DNA of 64,000 nt from Streptomyces echinoruber (GCF_014651135.1 NZ_BMWH01000019.1:14646-78645); one strand, 5' to 3'; positions 7,239 through 16,528 are shown, numbered from the stretch's first letter. Made by a program: numbers and translations. Notes: generated by a model from the letters alone, not told the origin.

Positions 7239-9476
7239 ATGACGCAGCCCTTCGAACTGCCGCACTTCTACATGCCGTATCCCGCGCGGCTGAACCCGCA
7301 CCTGGACGAGGCCCGCGCGCACTCGACGCGCTGGGCGCGCGAGATGGGCATGCTGGAGGGCTCCGGGGTCTGGGAGCAGACCGACCTGGAGGCGCACGAC
7401 TACGGCCTGCTGTGCGCCCACACCCACCCGGACTGCGACGCCGAGGCCCTCTGCCTGATCACCGACTGGTACGTGTGGGTCTTCTTCTTCGACGACCACT
7501 TCCTGGAGAAGTACAAGCGCACCCAGGACCGCGCCGCCGGCAAGGCCCACCTGGACCGGCTGCCGCTGTTCATGCCGCCGGACCCGGCGACCCCCGTGCC
7601 CGAGCCCGGGAACCCGGTCGAGGCGGGCCTGGCCGACCTGTGGGCGCGCACGGTGCCGGCCATGTCGGCCGACTGGCGCCGCCGGTTCGCGGTCGCCACC
7701 GAGCACCTGCTCAACGAGTCCCTCTGGGAGCTGTCCAACATCAACGAGGGGCGCGTCGCCAACCCGGTCGAGTACATCGAGATGCGCCGCAAGGTCGGCG
7801 GCGCCCCCTGGTCGGCGGGTCTGGTGGAGTACGCCACCGCCGAGGTGCCGGCCGCCGTCGCCGGCACCCGGCCGCTCAGGGTGCTGACGGAGACGTTCTC
7901 CGACGCCGTGCACCTGCGCAACGACCTGTTCTCCTACCAGCGGGAGGTGGAGGAGGAGGGTGAACTCAGCAACGGCGTACTGGTGCTGGAGAAGTTCTTC
8001 GGCTGCACCGCCCAGGAGGCCGCCGACCTCCTCAACGACGTGCTGACCTCCCGCATGCAGCAGTTCGAGCACACCGCGCTCACCGAAGTGCCCGCGCTGG
8101 CCGTGGACCAGGGGCTGACCCCCGGCCAGGTCGCCGCGGTGGCCGCGTACACCAAGGGCCTGCAGGACTGGCAGTCCGGTGGCCACGCCTGGCACCTGCG
8201 CTCCAGCCGCTACATGAACGGCAACGCCCGCGCCTCGTCCCCCTGGCGGCCGCCCACCGGGCCCGGCACCTCCGCCGCCGACGTCCGCACGCTCCTGGCC
8301 GCCGCGGGCGCCGGGAGACTGCGCGCGCACACGCACGTGCCCTACCGGAAGGTCGGCCCGTCCCTCCTGCCCGACTTCCACATGCCTTTCCAGGTGCGGC
8401 TCAGCCCGCACCTGGAGGGCGCCCGGCGCCGCCTGTCCGACTGGTCCCACCGCATGGGCCTGCTGCGGGAGGGCGTCTGGGACGAGGACAAGCTCGCCGC
8501 CTTCGACCTGCCGCTGTGCGCCGCGGGCCTCGATCCGGACGCGACCCCGGAGGAGCTCGACCTCGCCTCCCGGTGGCTCGCCTGGGGCACCTACGGCGAC
8601 GACTACTACCCCCTGGTCTTCGGCCACCGCCGCGACCTGGCCGCCGCGCGCCTGACCACGGCGCGCCTCTCGGCGTGCATGCCGCTGGACGGCGGGACGC
8701 CCCCGCCGCCGGCCAACGGCATGGAGCGCGCCCTGATCGACCTGTGGACGTGCACCACGGCCGGCATGACCGCCGAGCAGCGCCGGCCGCTCAGGGCGGC
8801 CGTGGACACCATGACCGAGGCTTGGGTGTGGGAGCTGTTCAACCAGCTCCAGCACCGCATCCCCGACCCGGTGGACTACCTGGAGATGCGGCGCGCCACC
8901 TTCGGCTCCGACCTGACCCTGAGCCTGTGCCGCGCCGGCCACGGCCCGGCCGTTCCGCCCGAGGTCTACCGCAGCGGCCCCGTGCGCTCCCTGGAGAACG
9001 CGGCCGTCGACTACGCGTGCCTGCTCAACGACGTCTTCTCCTACCAGAAGGAGATCGAGTACGAGGGGGAGATCCACAACGCGATCCTCGTCGTGCAGAA
9101 CTTCTTCGGCGTCGACTACCCGGCGGCCCTCGCCGTCGTGCACGACCTGATGACCCGGCGTATGCACCAGTTCGAGCACGTCGTCGCGCACGAACTGCCG
9201 GTCGTGTACGACGACTTCGGGCTGTCGGAGGAGGCCCGCGCGATCATGCGGGGCTATGTGGACGACCTGCGCAACTGGCTGGCCGGGATCCTCAACTGGC
9301 ACCGGAACGTGGACCGGTACAAGGCCGAGTACCTCGCACGCCGGGCCCACGGCTTCCTGCCGGACCGGCCTCCGGCCCTGCCGATCGACCGAACCGGGGC
9401 GTCCGCACCGTTGTGCGAAACAAGCCGCGGAATGCGGCATTCCGGGAACTTTGCCGGTGCGTCGGGAGTCCTTTGA
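7239..9476 (+). CDS. geoA: Germacradienol/geosmin synthase
   Basis: 745 residues, the full bifunctional length. The N-terminal half has the Mg-binding motif DDHFLE (85-90) and the NSE-type motif NDLFSYQREVEEEGE; it cyclises farnesyl diphosphate to germacradienol and germacrene D. A linker around residues 325-365 leads to the C-terminal half, with the variant acidic motif DDYYPL and NDVFSYQKEIEYEGE. That half converts germacradienol to geosmin with loss of acetone. Both halves begin with the same LPxFYMPYxxRLNPHL-like sequence. Start ATG 7239 has only a weak purine stretch upstream. All motifs look intact, so the strain should make geosmin, the earthy odour compound. Confidence 0.97.
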   Translation: MTQPFELPHFYMPYPARLNPHLDEARAHSTRWAREMGMLEGSGVWEQTDLEAHDYGLLCAHTHPDCDAEALCLITDWYVWVFFFDDHFLEKYKRTQDRAAGKAHLDRLPLFMPPDPATPVPEPGNPVEAGLADLWARTVPAMSADWRRRFAVATEHLLNESLWELSNINEGRVANPVEYIEMRRKVGGAPWSAGLVEYATAEVPAAVAGTRPLRVLTETFSDAVHLRNDLFSYQREVEEEGELSNGVLVLEKFFGCTAQEAADLLNDVLTSRMQQFEHTALTEVPALAVDQGLTPGQVAAVAAYTKGLQDWQSGGHAWHLRSSRYMNGNARASSPWRPPTGPGTSAADVRTLLAAAGAGRLRAHTHVPYRKVGPSLLPDFHMPFQVRLSPHLEGARRRLSDWSHRMGLLREGVWDEDKLAAFDLPLCAAGLDPDATPEELDLASRWLAWGTYGDDYYPLVFGHRRDLAAARLTTARLSACMPLDGGTPPPPANGMERALIDLWTCTTAGMTAEQRRPLRAAVDTMTEAWVWELFNQLQHRIPDPVDYLEMRRATFGSDLTLSLCRAGHGPAVPPEVYRSGPVRSLENAAVDYACLLNDVFSYQKEIEYEGEIHNAILVVQNFFGVDYPAALAVVHDLMTRRMHQFEHVVAHELPVVYDDFGLSEEARAIMRGYVDDLRNWLAGILNWHRNVDRYKAEYLARRAHGFLPDRPPALPIDRTGASAPLCETSRGMRHSGNFAGASGVL

Positions 9477-9520
9477 TGTGAGAGCACGGCAATCCGGAAG
9501 ACTCACGGGGGAGTTCCACG

Positions 9521-11395
9521 TTGACCGACATCATCGACCGGGCCGCCGACGCCGGGACGCAGCAGCGGAAATCGACCGAGGGGGAGCTGAGGCCGTACGT
9601 CGCACCGCTGCCCGTCCCGCCCGTCCTGCGCCCCGCGTCCGACGACGTCCTGCACGAGACCGAGATCGCCCTGCGCCCCACCTGGGTGCGCCTGCACCCC
9701 CAGCTGCCGCCGACCCTGATGTGGGGCTACGACGGCCGGGTGCCGGGCCCGACCATCGAGGTGCGCCGCGGGCAGCGCGTCCGCATCGCCTGGACCAACC
9801 GCATCCCCAGGGAGAGCGAGCACCCGGTCACCTCCGTCGAGGTGCCCGCCCGCGACCGCAGCCTGCCGCCCGCCACCACCGAGCCCGGCCGGGGCGGCGC
9901 CGAGCCGAACAAGGACGTGGCCGCCCTGCCCGCCTGGTCGGTGACCCACCTGCACGGCGCCCAGACCGGCGGCGGCAACGACGGCTGGGCGGACAACGCG
10001 GTGGGCTCCGGCGACGCCCAGCTGTCGGAGTACCCCAACGACCACCAGGCGGTTCAGTGGTGGTACCACGACCACGCCATGAACATCACGCGGTGGAACG
10101 TGATGGCGGGCCTGTACGGCACCTACCTCGTCCGCGACGACGAGGAGGACGCCCTGCGCCTCCCCTCCGGGGAGCGGGAGATCCCGCTGCTGCTGGCCGA
10201 CCGCAACCTGGACACCGACGAGGACGGGCGCCTCAACGGCCGGCTGCTGCACAAGACCGTGATCGTCCAGAATCCCAACCCGGAGACCGGCCGCCCGGTC
10301 ACCCTGCCCTTCACCGGGCCCTACACCACGGTCAACGGCCGCATCTGGCCGTACGCGGAGGTGGACGACGCCTGGTACCGCTTCCGCCTGGTCAACGCCT
10401 CCAACGCCCGCATCTACGACCTGGTCCTGCTCGACGAGGACGACAACCCGGTCCCGGGCATCGTCCACCAGATCGGCAGCGACGGCGGGCTGCTGCCGCG
10501 CCCGGTGCCGATCGACTTCGACGCCGTCATGCCGACGCTCACCGCGGCCCCGGCCGAGCGCTTCGACCTGCTCGTCGACTTCCGCGGTCTGGCCGGCCGC
10601 CGGCTCCGCCTGGTCAACAAGGGGCGGGGAGCGGAGCCGGGCGTCCCCGACCCGGTCAACGACGTGCGCTACCCGGCGGTCATGGAGTTCCGCGTCCGGG
10701 AGTCCTGCACGGCGGACACTTTCGAACTGCCCGAGGTGCTCTCCGGCTCCTTCCGCCGCCTTACGCACGACACGCCGCACGGCCACCGCCTGATCGTGCT
10801 GACCCCGCCCGCCACCAAGGGCGCCGGCGGCCACCCCGAGATATGGGAGATGACCGAGGTCGGCGACCCCGGCGGGCTGCACCTGCCGGCCGACGGCGTC
10901 ATCCAGGTCACCGGCCCGGACGGCACGACCAAGACGTACCGGCGCACGGCACGGACGTTCAACGACGGCCTCGGCTTCACCATCGCCGAGGGCAGCCACG
11001 AACAGTGGAGCTTCCTCAACCTGGCACCCATCGTCCACCCCATGCACATCCACCTGGCCGACTTCCAGATACTCGGCCGGGACGCCTACGACGTCTCCGG
11101 CTTCGACCCGGCGGTGGGCGGCACCCGCACCCCGATCGCCTTCGACGCGGGCACGCGGATACCGCCGGCACCCAACGAGGGCGGCCTGAAGGACGTGTTC
11201 CGGGTGCCCGGGAGCCAGATGCTGCGCGTCATGGGCCGGTTCGACGGCGCCTACGGGCGGTTCATGTACCACTGCCACCTGCTGGAGCACGAGGACATGG
11301 GCATGATGCGGCCCTTCGTCGTCATGCCGCCCGAGGCCCTGAAGTTCGACCACGGGGGCGGCCACGGGGAGCACGGGGAGGGCCACACGGGCTGA
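9521..11395 (+). CDS. Phenoxazinone-synthase-like multicopper oxidase
   Basis: 624 residues from TTG 9521; a GGGGGAG site 7 nt upstream supports this start. All four copper-binding clusters are present: THLHG and WYHDHAM in the N-terminal cupredoxin part, HPMHIHL and HCHLLEHEDMGMM near the C-terminus. The last of these carries the type-1 copper Cys, His and axial Met. Length and overall pattern fit the PhsA/CotA group (two-electron oxidation of o-aminophenols, bilirubin or similar), not small laccases. No signal peptide is seen, so it is probably cytoplasmic or spore-associated. The tail is His/Gly-rich. It starts 44 nt after the geosmin synthase stop and could share its transcript; no biochemical link is known to me. 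Confidence 0.9.
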   Translation: MTDIIDRAADAGTQQRKSTEGELRPYVAPLPVPPVLRPASDDVLHETEIALRPTWVRLHPQLPPTLMWGYDGRVPGPTIEVRRGQRVRIAWTNRIPRESEHPVTSVEVPARDRSLPPATTEPGRGGAEPNKDVAALPAWSVTHLHGAQTGGGNDGWADNAVGSGDAQLSEYPNDHQAVQWWYHDHAMNITRWNVMAGLYGTYLVRDDEEDALRLPSGEREIPLLLADRNLDTDEDGRLNGRLLHKTVIVQNPNPETGRPVTLPFTGPYTTVNGRIWPYAEVDDAWYRFRLVNASNARIYDLVLLDEDDNPVPGIVHQIGSDGGLLPRPVPIDFDAVMPTLTAAPAERFDLLVDFRGLAGRRLRLVNKGRGAEPGVPDPVNDVRYPAVMEFRVRESCTADTFELPEVLSGSFRRLTHDTPHGHRLIVLTPPATKGAGGHPEIWEMTEVGDPGGLHLPADGVIQVTGPDGTTKTYRRTARTFNDGLGFTIAEGSHEQWSFLNLAPIVHPMHIHLADFQILGRDAYDVSGFDPAVGGTRTPIAFDAGTRIPPAPNEGGLKDVFRVPGSQMLRVMGRFDGAYGRFMYHCHLLEHEDMGMMRPFVVMPPEALKFDHGGGHGEHGEGHTG

Positions 11396-11428
11396 CACGG
11401 GCCGCACAGGGCTGACACGGGCCGCACG
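11389..11428. repeat. 20-bp tandem duplication spanning the oxidase stop codon
   Basis: Two nearly identical 20-bp units (GGGCTGACACGGGCCGCACA) lie at 11389-11408 and 11409-11428. The TGA in the first unit is the stop codon of the multicopper oxidase, so the duplication copied the gene end and stop. Confidence 0.85.
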
Positions 11429-11432
11429 GCGG

Positions 11433-11462
11433 CGCTCCCGCCGCTCCGGGGCGGCGGGAGCG
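11433..11462 (+). terminator. Hairpin terminator after the multicopper oxidase
   Basis: A perfect 12-bp stem (CGCTCCCGCCGC with GCGGCGGGAGCG) encloses a 6-nt loop, about 40 nt after the oxidase stop. There is no U-tract, which is normal for Streptomyces terminators. Confidence 0.8.
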
Positions 11463-11493
11463 GGATCCAGGGGCCACCGGCAGCGGAGGCCGA

Positions 11494-11581
11494 TCAGCCC
11501 CAGTCGGTCCCGGCCGGTTCCGGTCAGCCCCAGTCGGTCCCGGCCGGTTCCGGTCAGCCCCGTCGGGCCCGGCCGGTCCCG
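11494..11581. repeat. 30-bp tandem repeat (about 3 units)
   Basis: Two exact 30-bp units (11494-11523 and 11524-11553) are followed by a degenerate third copy to 11581. They lie between the oxidase terminator and the PDZ-protein gene. No coding function is visible. Confidence 0.85.
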
Positions 11582-11657
11582 TGAGGCCGGGCAGTCTCAC
11601 TCTTTCGTGGCTCGTCGCGGGCCGGTGCGCAGGGTAGGCACCCGCCGGGGGTGAACC

Positions 11658-12227
11658 ATGGATCAGACTGCGTTGCGGCCCAGGCCGCTGCCGGGCCGGG
11701 GGCCGGGCGGCGGCACGCGCGGCTCCGCCCGGCGCCCGCACGCCGCGCACCGGCGCGGCCGGCGCCTCGGCACCCTGCTGTTCGCACTGTCGGTCGGCAC
11801 CGCCCTGGTGCTGACCGGGGTGGGGCTGGGCACGATGGGCGCCGCGGTGATCGGCACGAGCCGGGTGGCCCAACTCCAGCGAGAGACGGGCCGGCACCCC
11901 GGCCCGCCCCCCTCGGCCCCGGCAAGCCCCGCCACGCCCCCGCCCGGCCCCGCGGGGTTCCCCGCCGCCGGCCTCGGCGTGGAAGTGGCGGACACCGGGA
12001 GACCCGGGGCCCTGGTCGTCGGTGTCCACGTGCCCGGACCGGGCTGCACCGCCGGGCTGGTCCGCGGCGACCTCCTGCTCGCGTTCGGCGGCACCCGCAT
12101 CGACCGCGCCGCCGACCGCGCCGCGGCCGTCGCCCGCACCCGCCCCGGCACCCGGGTCACCCTGACCGTGCGGCACGCGACCGGCGGCTACCAGCAGCTC
12201 ACGGCCGTGGCGTCCGTCCTGACCTGA
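11658..12227 (+). CDS. Membrane-anchored PDZ-domain protein
   Basis: 189 residues. A basic, Gly/Arg-rich cytoplasmic N-terminus (1-36) is followed by one membrane helix (about 37-60), a Pro-rich linker (about 75-103) and a C-terminal PDZ domain (about 104-186). The PDZ part contains GLGVEVADTG, GCTAGLVRGDLLLAFGGTRID and TRPGTRVTLTVRH, the pattern of the HtrA/DegP PDZ fold. No protease domain is present, so it would act outside the membrane as a peptide-binding or scaffold protein. The start is ATG 11658, preceded by GCCGGGGGTGAACC. Partners are unknown. Confidence 0.82.
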   Translation: MDQTALRPRPLPGRGPGGGTRGSARRPHAAHRRGRRLGTLLFALSVGTALVLTGVGLGTMGAAVIGTSRVAQLQRETGRHPGPPPSAPASPATPPPGPAGFPAAGLGVEVADTGRPGALVVGVHVPGPGCTAGLVRGDLLLAFGGTRIDRAADRAAAVARTRPGTRVTLTVRHATGGYQQLTAVASVLT

Positions 12228-12470
12228 GCCCGCCCGCCACGCTCCGCACGGTCTCCGGCGTGTCCGACTCGCACCCGTGTGCCGCGCGGCCTCCCGCGGC
12301 AGCCCGGAAACCGCTGGTCGTACGCCGCCGCACCGGCCGCGAGGGCCCGCCGCGTGCGGGTGCCGGGACGGCGCCGGTGCGGAAGATCCGGTGACCGGCT
12401 CGCGCCGGCCTGTGCATGGGGGCAGGATGCTGCCCGTAGTTCCCTCATCGGTGGTCCCCTCACCGGCACA

Positions 12471-12515
12471 CGGATCACTGGCACATGGATCACTGGCACA
12501 CGGATCACTGGCACA
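12471..12515. repeat. 15-bp tandem repeat (3 units) upstream of the M24 peptidase
   Basis: Three 15-bp units (CGGATCACTGGCACA with one variant base) occupy 12471-12515 and end 11 nt before the start codon. They lie in the 5' untranslated region and could affect spacing or mRNA structure. Confidence 0.88.
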
Positions 12516-12526
12516 CGGAGGCCCGG

Positions 12527-13654
12527 ATGACCGGCACGACGCCCGCGTTGTTCACCGTCGACGACTACCGGGCCCGGATGGAGCGCGCCGTACGGGCGGC
12601 CGCGGACGCCGGGCTGGCCGGGCTGCTGGTGGCGCCGGGCCCGGACCTGGTGTGGCTGACCGGCTACGAGCCGCCCGCGGCCACCGAACGGCTGACCCTG
12701 CTGGTCCTGACCGCCGGGCACGACCCCGTCCTCGTCGTCCCCGCGCTGGAGGCACCCGACGCCGCGGCGGCCCCGGGCGCGCCCGCGCTGGACCTGCGGG
12801 ACTGGACCGACGGCAAGGACCCCTACGCGCTCACCGCGGCCCTGCTGGAGGACCGTGCCGGCTACGGCATCAGCGACAACGCCTGGGCGCTGCACCTGCT
12901 GGCGCTGCAGAGGAAGCTGCCGGACGCCTCCTTCGCCTCCCTCACCGACGCCCTGCCGATGCTGCGCGCCGTCAAGGACGAGGCGGAACTGAAGCTCCTG
13001 GCGGCCGCGGGTGCCGCCGCCGACGCGACGTTCGAGGAGATCCGCAAGGTCCCCTTCGGCGGGCGCCGCGAGGCCGACGTCGCCGCCGACCTCGCCGACC
13101 TGCTGCGCCGCTTCGGGCACTCCCGGGTCGACTTCACGATCGTCGCGGCCGGCCCCAACGGCGCCAACCCGCACCACGAGGCCGGCGACCGCGTCATCGA
13201 GCGCGGCGACATGGTCGTCCTCGACTTCGGCGGCCTGAAGCAGGGCTACGGCTCCGACACCACCCGCACCGTGCACGTCGGCGAGCCCACCGGGGAGGAG
13301 CGGCGCGTGCACGCGGTCGTGCGCGAAGCCCAGGAGGCGGGCTTCCGGGCGGTGCGGCCCGGCGTCGCCTGCCAGGACGTCGACCGCGCCGCCCGTGCGG
13401 TCATCGCGGACGCCGGGTACGGCGAGTACTTCATCCACCGCACCGGCCACGGCATCGGCGTCACCACCCACGAGCCGCCCTACGTCGTGGAGGGCGAGGA
13501 ACAGCCCCTGGTGCCCGGGATGTGCTTCTCCGTGGAGCCCGGGATCTACCTGCCCGGCCGCTTCGGCGTGCGCATCGAGGACATCGTCACCGTGACCGGG
13601 GACGGTGGCCGGCGCCTCAACGACACCACCAGGGAACTGGTCGTGGTGGACTGA
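12527..13654 (+). CDS. M24B metallopeptidase (Xaa-Pro aminopeptidase/dipeptidase type)
   Basis: 375 residues from ATG 12527, with GGAGG 7 nt upstream. The creatinase-type N-terminal domain (about 1-135) has GLLVAPGPDLVWLTGYE. The pita-bread catalytic domain keeps all five metal ligands: Asp in VVLDFGG, Asp in YGSDTTRT, His in TGHGIGVTTHE, Glu in SVEPGIYLPG and Glu in GVRIEDIV. Members cleave N-terminal Xaa-Pro bonds or Xaa-Pro dipeptides in the cytoplasm using two Mn or Co ions. No signal peptide. Whether it prefers dipeptides or longer peptides cannot be read from the sequence. Confidence 0.92.
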   Translation: MTGTTPALFTVDDYRARMERAVRAAADAGLAGLLVAPGPDLVWLTGYEPPAATERLTLLVLTAGHDPVLVVPALEAPDAAAAPGAPALDLRDWTDGKDPYALTAALLEDRAGYGISDNAWALHLLALQRKLPDASFASLTDALPMLRAVKDEAELKLLAAAGAAADATFEEIRKVPFGGRREADVAADLADLLRRFGHSRVDFTIVAAGPNGANPHHEAGDRVIERGDMVVLDFGGLKQGYGSDTTRTVHVGEPTGEERRVHAVVREAQEAGFRAVRPGVACQDVDRAARAVIADAGYGEYFIHRTGHGIGVTTHEPPYVVEGEEQPLVPGMCFSVEPGIYLPGRFGVRIEDIVTVTGDGGRRLNDTTRELVVVD

Positions 13655-13726
13655 CCCGGCGCGGCCCACCGCCCCGCCCCGCCCCGTCCCGAGTCCCGAC
13701 ATCCCCCGTACCCGAACGACGACGGC

Positions 13727-14716
13727 ATGACGATGACCCAGGCACCGACACCCACGGCGGACACCGTCCGCCAACTGGTCAGCTCCCTGGCGCGGGACGG
13801 CCTCCACAAGGCCGTGAGCGGCCGGGGCGGCCGCGGCCGCACGGACACCGAGGCCGCCCCGGAAGTGCGGCCCGTGGCCGTGGGCGGCGGGCACTCCACC
13901 TGGTGGGTCGGTGCCCGCCACGTGCTGCGCCTGGCGCCCGACCGGGAGGCGGCGCTGCGACAGCGCCGTGAACTGCGGCTGCGCGACCTGGTCCGCCCCC
14001 ACCTGCGCGTCGCCGTCCCCCGGAGCGTCGCGCACGGCGAGTGGGCGCCGGGACTGACGTACACGCTGGACACCCGGATCCCGGGCGGCACGGCCGCCGA
14101 GCACGAGGTCTCCGCCGTCGGCGAGGACGACCTGGCGGGCCTGCTCGCCGGGCTGCGCGAGGTGCCCGCCCGCCAGGCGGAGGCGCTCGGTGTGCCCCGC
14201 CTCGCCCCGCGCCCCCTGGAGGCGCTGCGGCAGACCGCCGTACGCGCCGCCGAACACCTGGCCGCCGCCGACGAGTTCGACCCGGCGCGCCTGAGGCAGC
14301 TCACCCCGTCGGCCACCGCCCAGCTCGCCGCGCAGCCCGGTGCCGCCGTCCTGGTCCACCACGCCCTGACCGCCGAGCACCTCGTGGTGAGCGCCGACGG
14401 GCGGGTGCGCGGCGTCCTGGACTGGACCGGCGCGGTCCTCGGCGACCCGGCCGAGGACATCGCCGGACTGGCCCTGGCCGTCGGCGCGCCCGCCGCCGTA
14501 CGCGCCGCCACCCTCGCCGGCTACGGCGCCCGCCCCTGCCTGCGCGGCCTGTGGCTCGCCCGCTGCGACACCGTCGTCCGCCTCGCCGGCCGCCTCCGGG
14601 GCCGCGGCGACACGCCCCCGCCGCTGCTGCGCGACCACCTGCGCAACGCCTGGGAGCCGATCCTCCTGGAGAGGGTGACGGATCTCGGGGGCGCCGGCCC
14701 GGACGACGAACCGTAG
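13727..14716 (+). CDS. APH-fold protein, probable pseudokinase
   Basis: 329 residues. The C-terminal part has the aminoglycoside-phosphotransferase/choline-kinase layout, with the metal-binding motif GVLDWTGAVLGDPAEDIAGL. The catalytic loop, normally HGDLHPxN, reads VHHALTAEHLVV here: the catalytic Asp is replaced by Ala and the metal-binding Asn by His. The N-terminal lobe is also short and lacks an obvious glycine-rich loop (VAVGGGHSTWWVG may stand in its place). Phosphotransfer is therefore doubtful, and a ligand-binding or regulatory role is more likely. It follows the M24 peptidase by 72 nt. Product identity rests on fold similarity only. Confidence 0.78.
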   Translation: MTMTQAPTPTADTVRQLVSSLARDGLHKAVSGRGGRGRTDTEAAPEVRPVAVGGGHSTWWVGARHVLRLAPDREAALRQRRELRLRDLVRPHLRVAVPRSVAHGEWAPGLTYTLDTRIPGGTAAEHEVSAVGEDDLAGLLAGLREVPARQAEALGVPRLAPRPLEALRQTAVRAAEHLAAADEFDPARLRQLTPSATAQLAAQPGAAVLVHHALTAEHLVVSADGRVRGVLDWTGAVLGDPAEDIAGLALAVGAPAAVRAATLAGYGARPCLRGLWLARCDTVVRLAGRLRGRGDTPPPLLRDHLRNAWEPILLERVTDLGGAGPDDEP

Positions 14717-14776
14717 GCGACGCGGCCGGCGGGGACACGCCCCCTCACCCCGTCCGGCCGGCGCCCGGGCCGCCGG

Positions 14777-16528
14777 TCACGGCTGCAGCAGTACCACGCT
14801 CGTCTCCCCGGGCAGGTGCAGCATCCCGTCCGCCCCCGGCGCCCGCACCGGCTCCCAGGCGGCCAGCACCTCGGCCCGGCGGGCGCCCAGCGGAATCGCG
14901 GCGGGCTCCTTGCCGAGGTTGACGGCGACACACACGTCCCCGCGCCGGAAGGCGAGCCAGCGGGCCTGCTCGTCGTAGGCCACCCTGGTGTCGGACAGGT
15001 CGGGGTCGGTCAGGTCGGGCTGCTCGTGGCGCAGGGCGATCAGCCGGCGGTACCAGGCGAGCATGCGCGCGTGGGGCTCCCGCTCCGGCTCGGACCAGTC
15101 GAGGCAGGAGCGGTCGCGGGTCGCCGGGTCCTGCGGGTCCGGCACGTCCTCCTCGGCCCAGCCGTGCGCGGTGAACTCCCGCCGCCGGCCCTGCCGCACC
15201 GCCTCCGCCAGCTCCGGGTCGGTGTGGTCGGTGAAGAACTGCCACGGCGTGCCCGCCGCCCATTCCTCCCCCATGAACAGCATCGGCGTGAACGGCGCGG
15301 TCAGCGTCAGCGTGGCCGCGCAGGCCAGCAGGCCCGGCGCGCCGGACAGGAGCGCCGCGAGGCGGTCGCCGACGGCGCGGTTGCCGACCTGGTCGTGGGT
15401 CTGGCTGTAGCCGAGCAGCCGGTATCCGGGCACCCGGGTGCGGTCCAGCGGGCGGCCGTGGCGGCGGCCCCGGAAGCTGGAGTAGGTGCCGTCGTGGAAG
15501 TAGCCGCCCTTGAGGGTCTTGGCGAGGGCGGCCAGCGGGGCGCGCGCGAAGTCGGCGTAGTAGCCCTGGGACTCGCCGGTCAGCGCGGTGTGCAGGGCGT
15601 GGTGGAAGTCGTCGTTCCACTGGGCGTGCAGACCCAGGCCGTGCTCCTCGCGCGGGCTGATGAGGCGCGGGTCGTTCAGGTCCGACTCGGCGATCAGGAA
15701 CAGCGGCCGCTCCACCTCGGCGGCGAGCGCGTCCACGGCCGCCGACAGCTCCTCCAGGAAGTGGCACGCGCGCGTGTCCCACAGCGCGTGCACCGCGTCC
15801 AGGCGCAGCCCGTCCAGCCGGTAGTCGCGCAGCCACGCCAGCGCGCTGCCGATCAGGTAGGCGCGCACCTCGTCCGAGCCGGGCGCGTCCAGGTTGACGG
15901 CGGCGCCCCAGGGGGTGTGGTGGGTGTCGGTGAAGTACGGGCCGAACATCGGCAGGTAGTTTCCGGACGGGCCGAGGTGGTTGTGCACCACGTCCAGCAC
16001 CACGCCCAGGCCCAGCTCGTGCGCCCGGTCGACGAAGCGCTTCAGCGCCTCCGGTCCGCCGTACGGTTCGTGCACCGCCCACAGCGAGACGCCCTCGTAC
16101 CCCCAGCCGTGCCGGCCGGGGAAGGGGCACAGCGGCATCAGCTCGACGTGGGTCACGCCCAGCGCGGCCAGGTGATCCAGGCGCGCGGCGGCCGCGTCCA
16201 GGGTGCCCTCGGGGGTGTACGTGCCCACGTGCAGCTCGTACAGGACGGCGCCGCGCAGCGGGCGGCCCGCCCACTCGGTGCGCCAGGCGTACCGGCCGTG
16301 GTCGACGACGGCGCTCAGGCCGTCCGGCCCGTCCGGCTGACGGCGGGAGCGCGGGTCGGGCAGGACGGGGCCGCCGTCCAGCGCGAACCCGTAGCGGGAG
16401 CCGTCCTGCGCCTCCGCCTCGCCCGTCCACCACCCCTCGCGCTCCGTGTCGCGCTCCAACGCGCGCGTGGTGCCGTCGCAATGGAGCGTCACGCGGCCGG
16501 CCTGCGGTGCCCACACCTCGAACTGCAC
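14777..16528 (-). CDS. treZ: Maltooligosyltrehalose trehalohydrolase (TreZ)
   Basis: 583 residues from GTG 16528. An N-terminal beta-sandwich (VWAPQAGRVTLHCDG) is followed by a GH13 barrel. Visible are MPLCPFPGRHGWGYEG, VLDVVHNHLGPSGNY, the nucleophile in GLRLDAVHAL, the acid/base in IAESDLNDPR and the third Asp in YSQTHDQVGN. These are the TreZ variants of the GH13 motifs. The enzyme releases trehalose from maltooligosyl-trehalose made by TreY. Its partners treY and glgX are on the same strand 3.4-8 kb away, separated by plus-strand genes, so it needs its own promoter in 16529-16832. Confidence 0.95.
   Translation of the reverse strand: MQFEVWAPQAGRVTLHCDGTTRALERDTEREGWWTGEAEAQDGSRYGFALDGGPVLPDPRSRRQPDGPDGLSAVVDHGRYAWRTEWAGRPLRGAVLYELHVGTYTPEGTLDAAAARLDHLAALGVTHVELMPLCPFPGRHGWGYEGVSLWAVHEPYGGPEALKRFVDRAHELGLGVVLDVVHNHLGPSGNYLPMFGPYFTDTHHTPWGAAVNLDAPGSDEVRAYLIGSALAWLRDYRLDGLRLDAVHALWDTRACHFLEELSAAVDALAAEVERPLFLIAESDLNDPRLISPREEHGLGLHAQWNDDFHHALHTALTGESQGYYADFARAPLAALAKTLKGGYFHDGTYSSFRGRRHGRPLDRTRVPGYRLLGYSQTHDQVGNRAVGDRLAALLSGAPGLLACAATLTLTAPFTPMLFMGEEWAAGTPWQFFTDHTDPELAEAVRQGRRREFTAHGWAEEDVPDPQDPATRDRSCLDWSEPEREPHARMLAWYRRLIALRHEQPDLTDPDLSDTRVAYDEQARWLAFRRGDVCVAVNLGKEPAAIPLGARRAEVLAAWEPVRAPGADGMLHLPGETSVVLLQP

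Noticed and set aside
12471..12515. Spaced repeats as a CRISPR array
   Set aside because: Units are contiguous with no unique spacers; none of the repeat blocks in the window has repeat-spacer alternation or cas genes nearby.
13727..14716. Active aminoglycoside-resistance kinase
   Set aside because: The catalytic Asp and metal-binding Asn are replaced, so resistance by phosphorylation should not be claimed.
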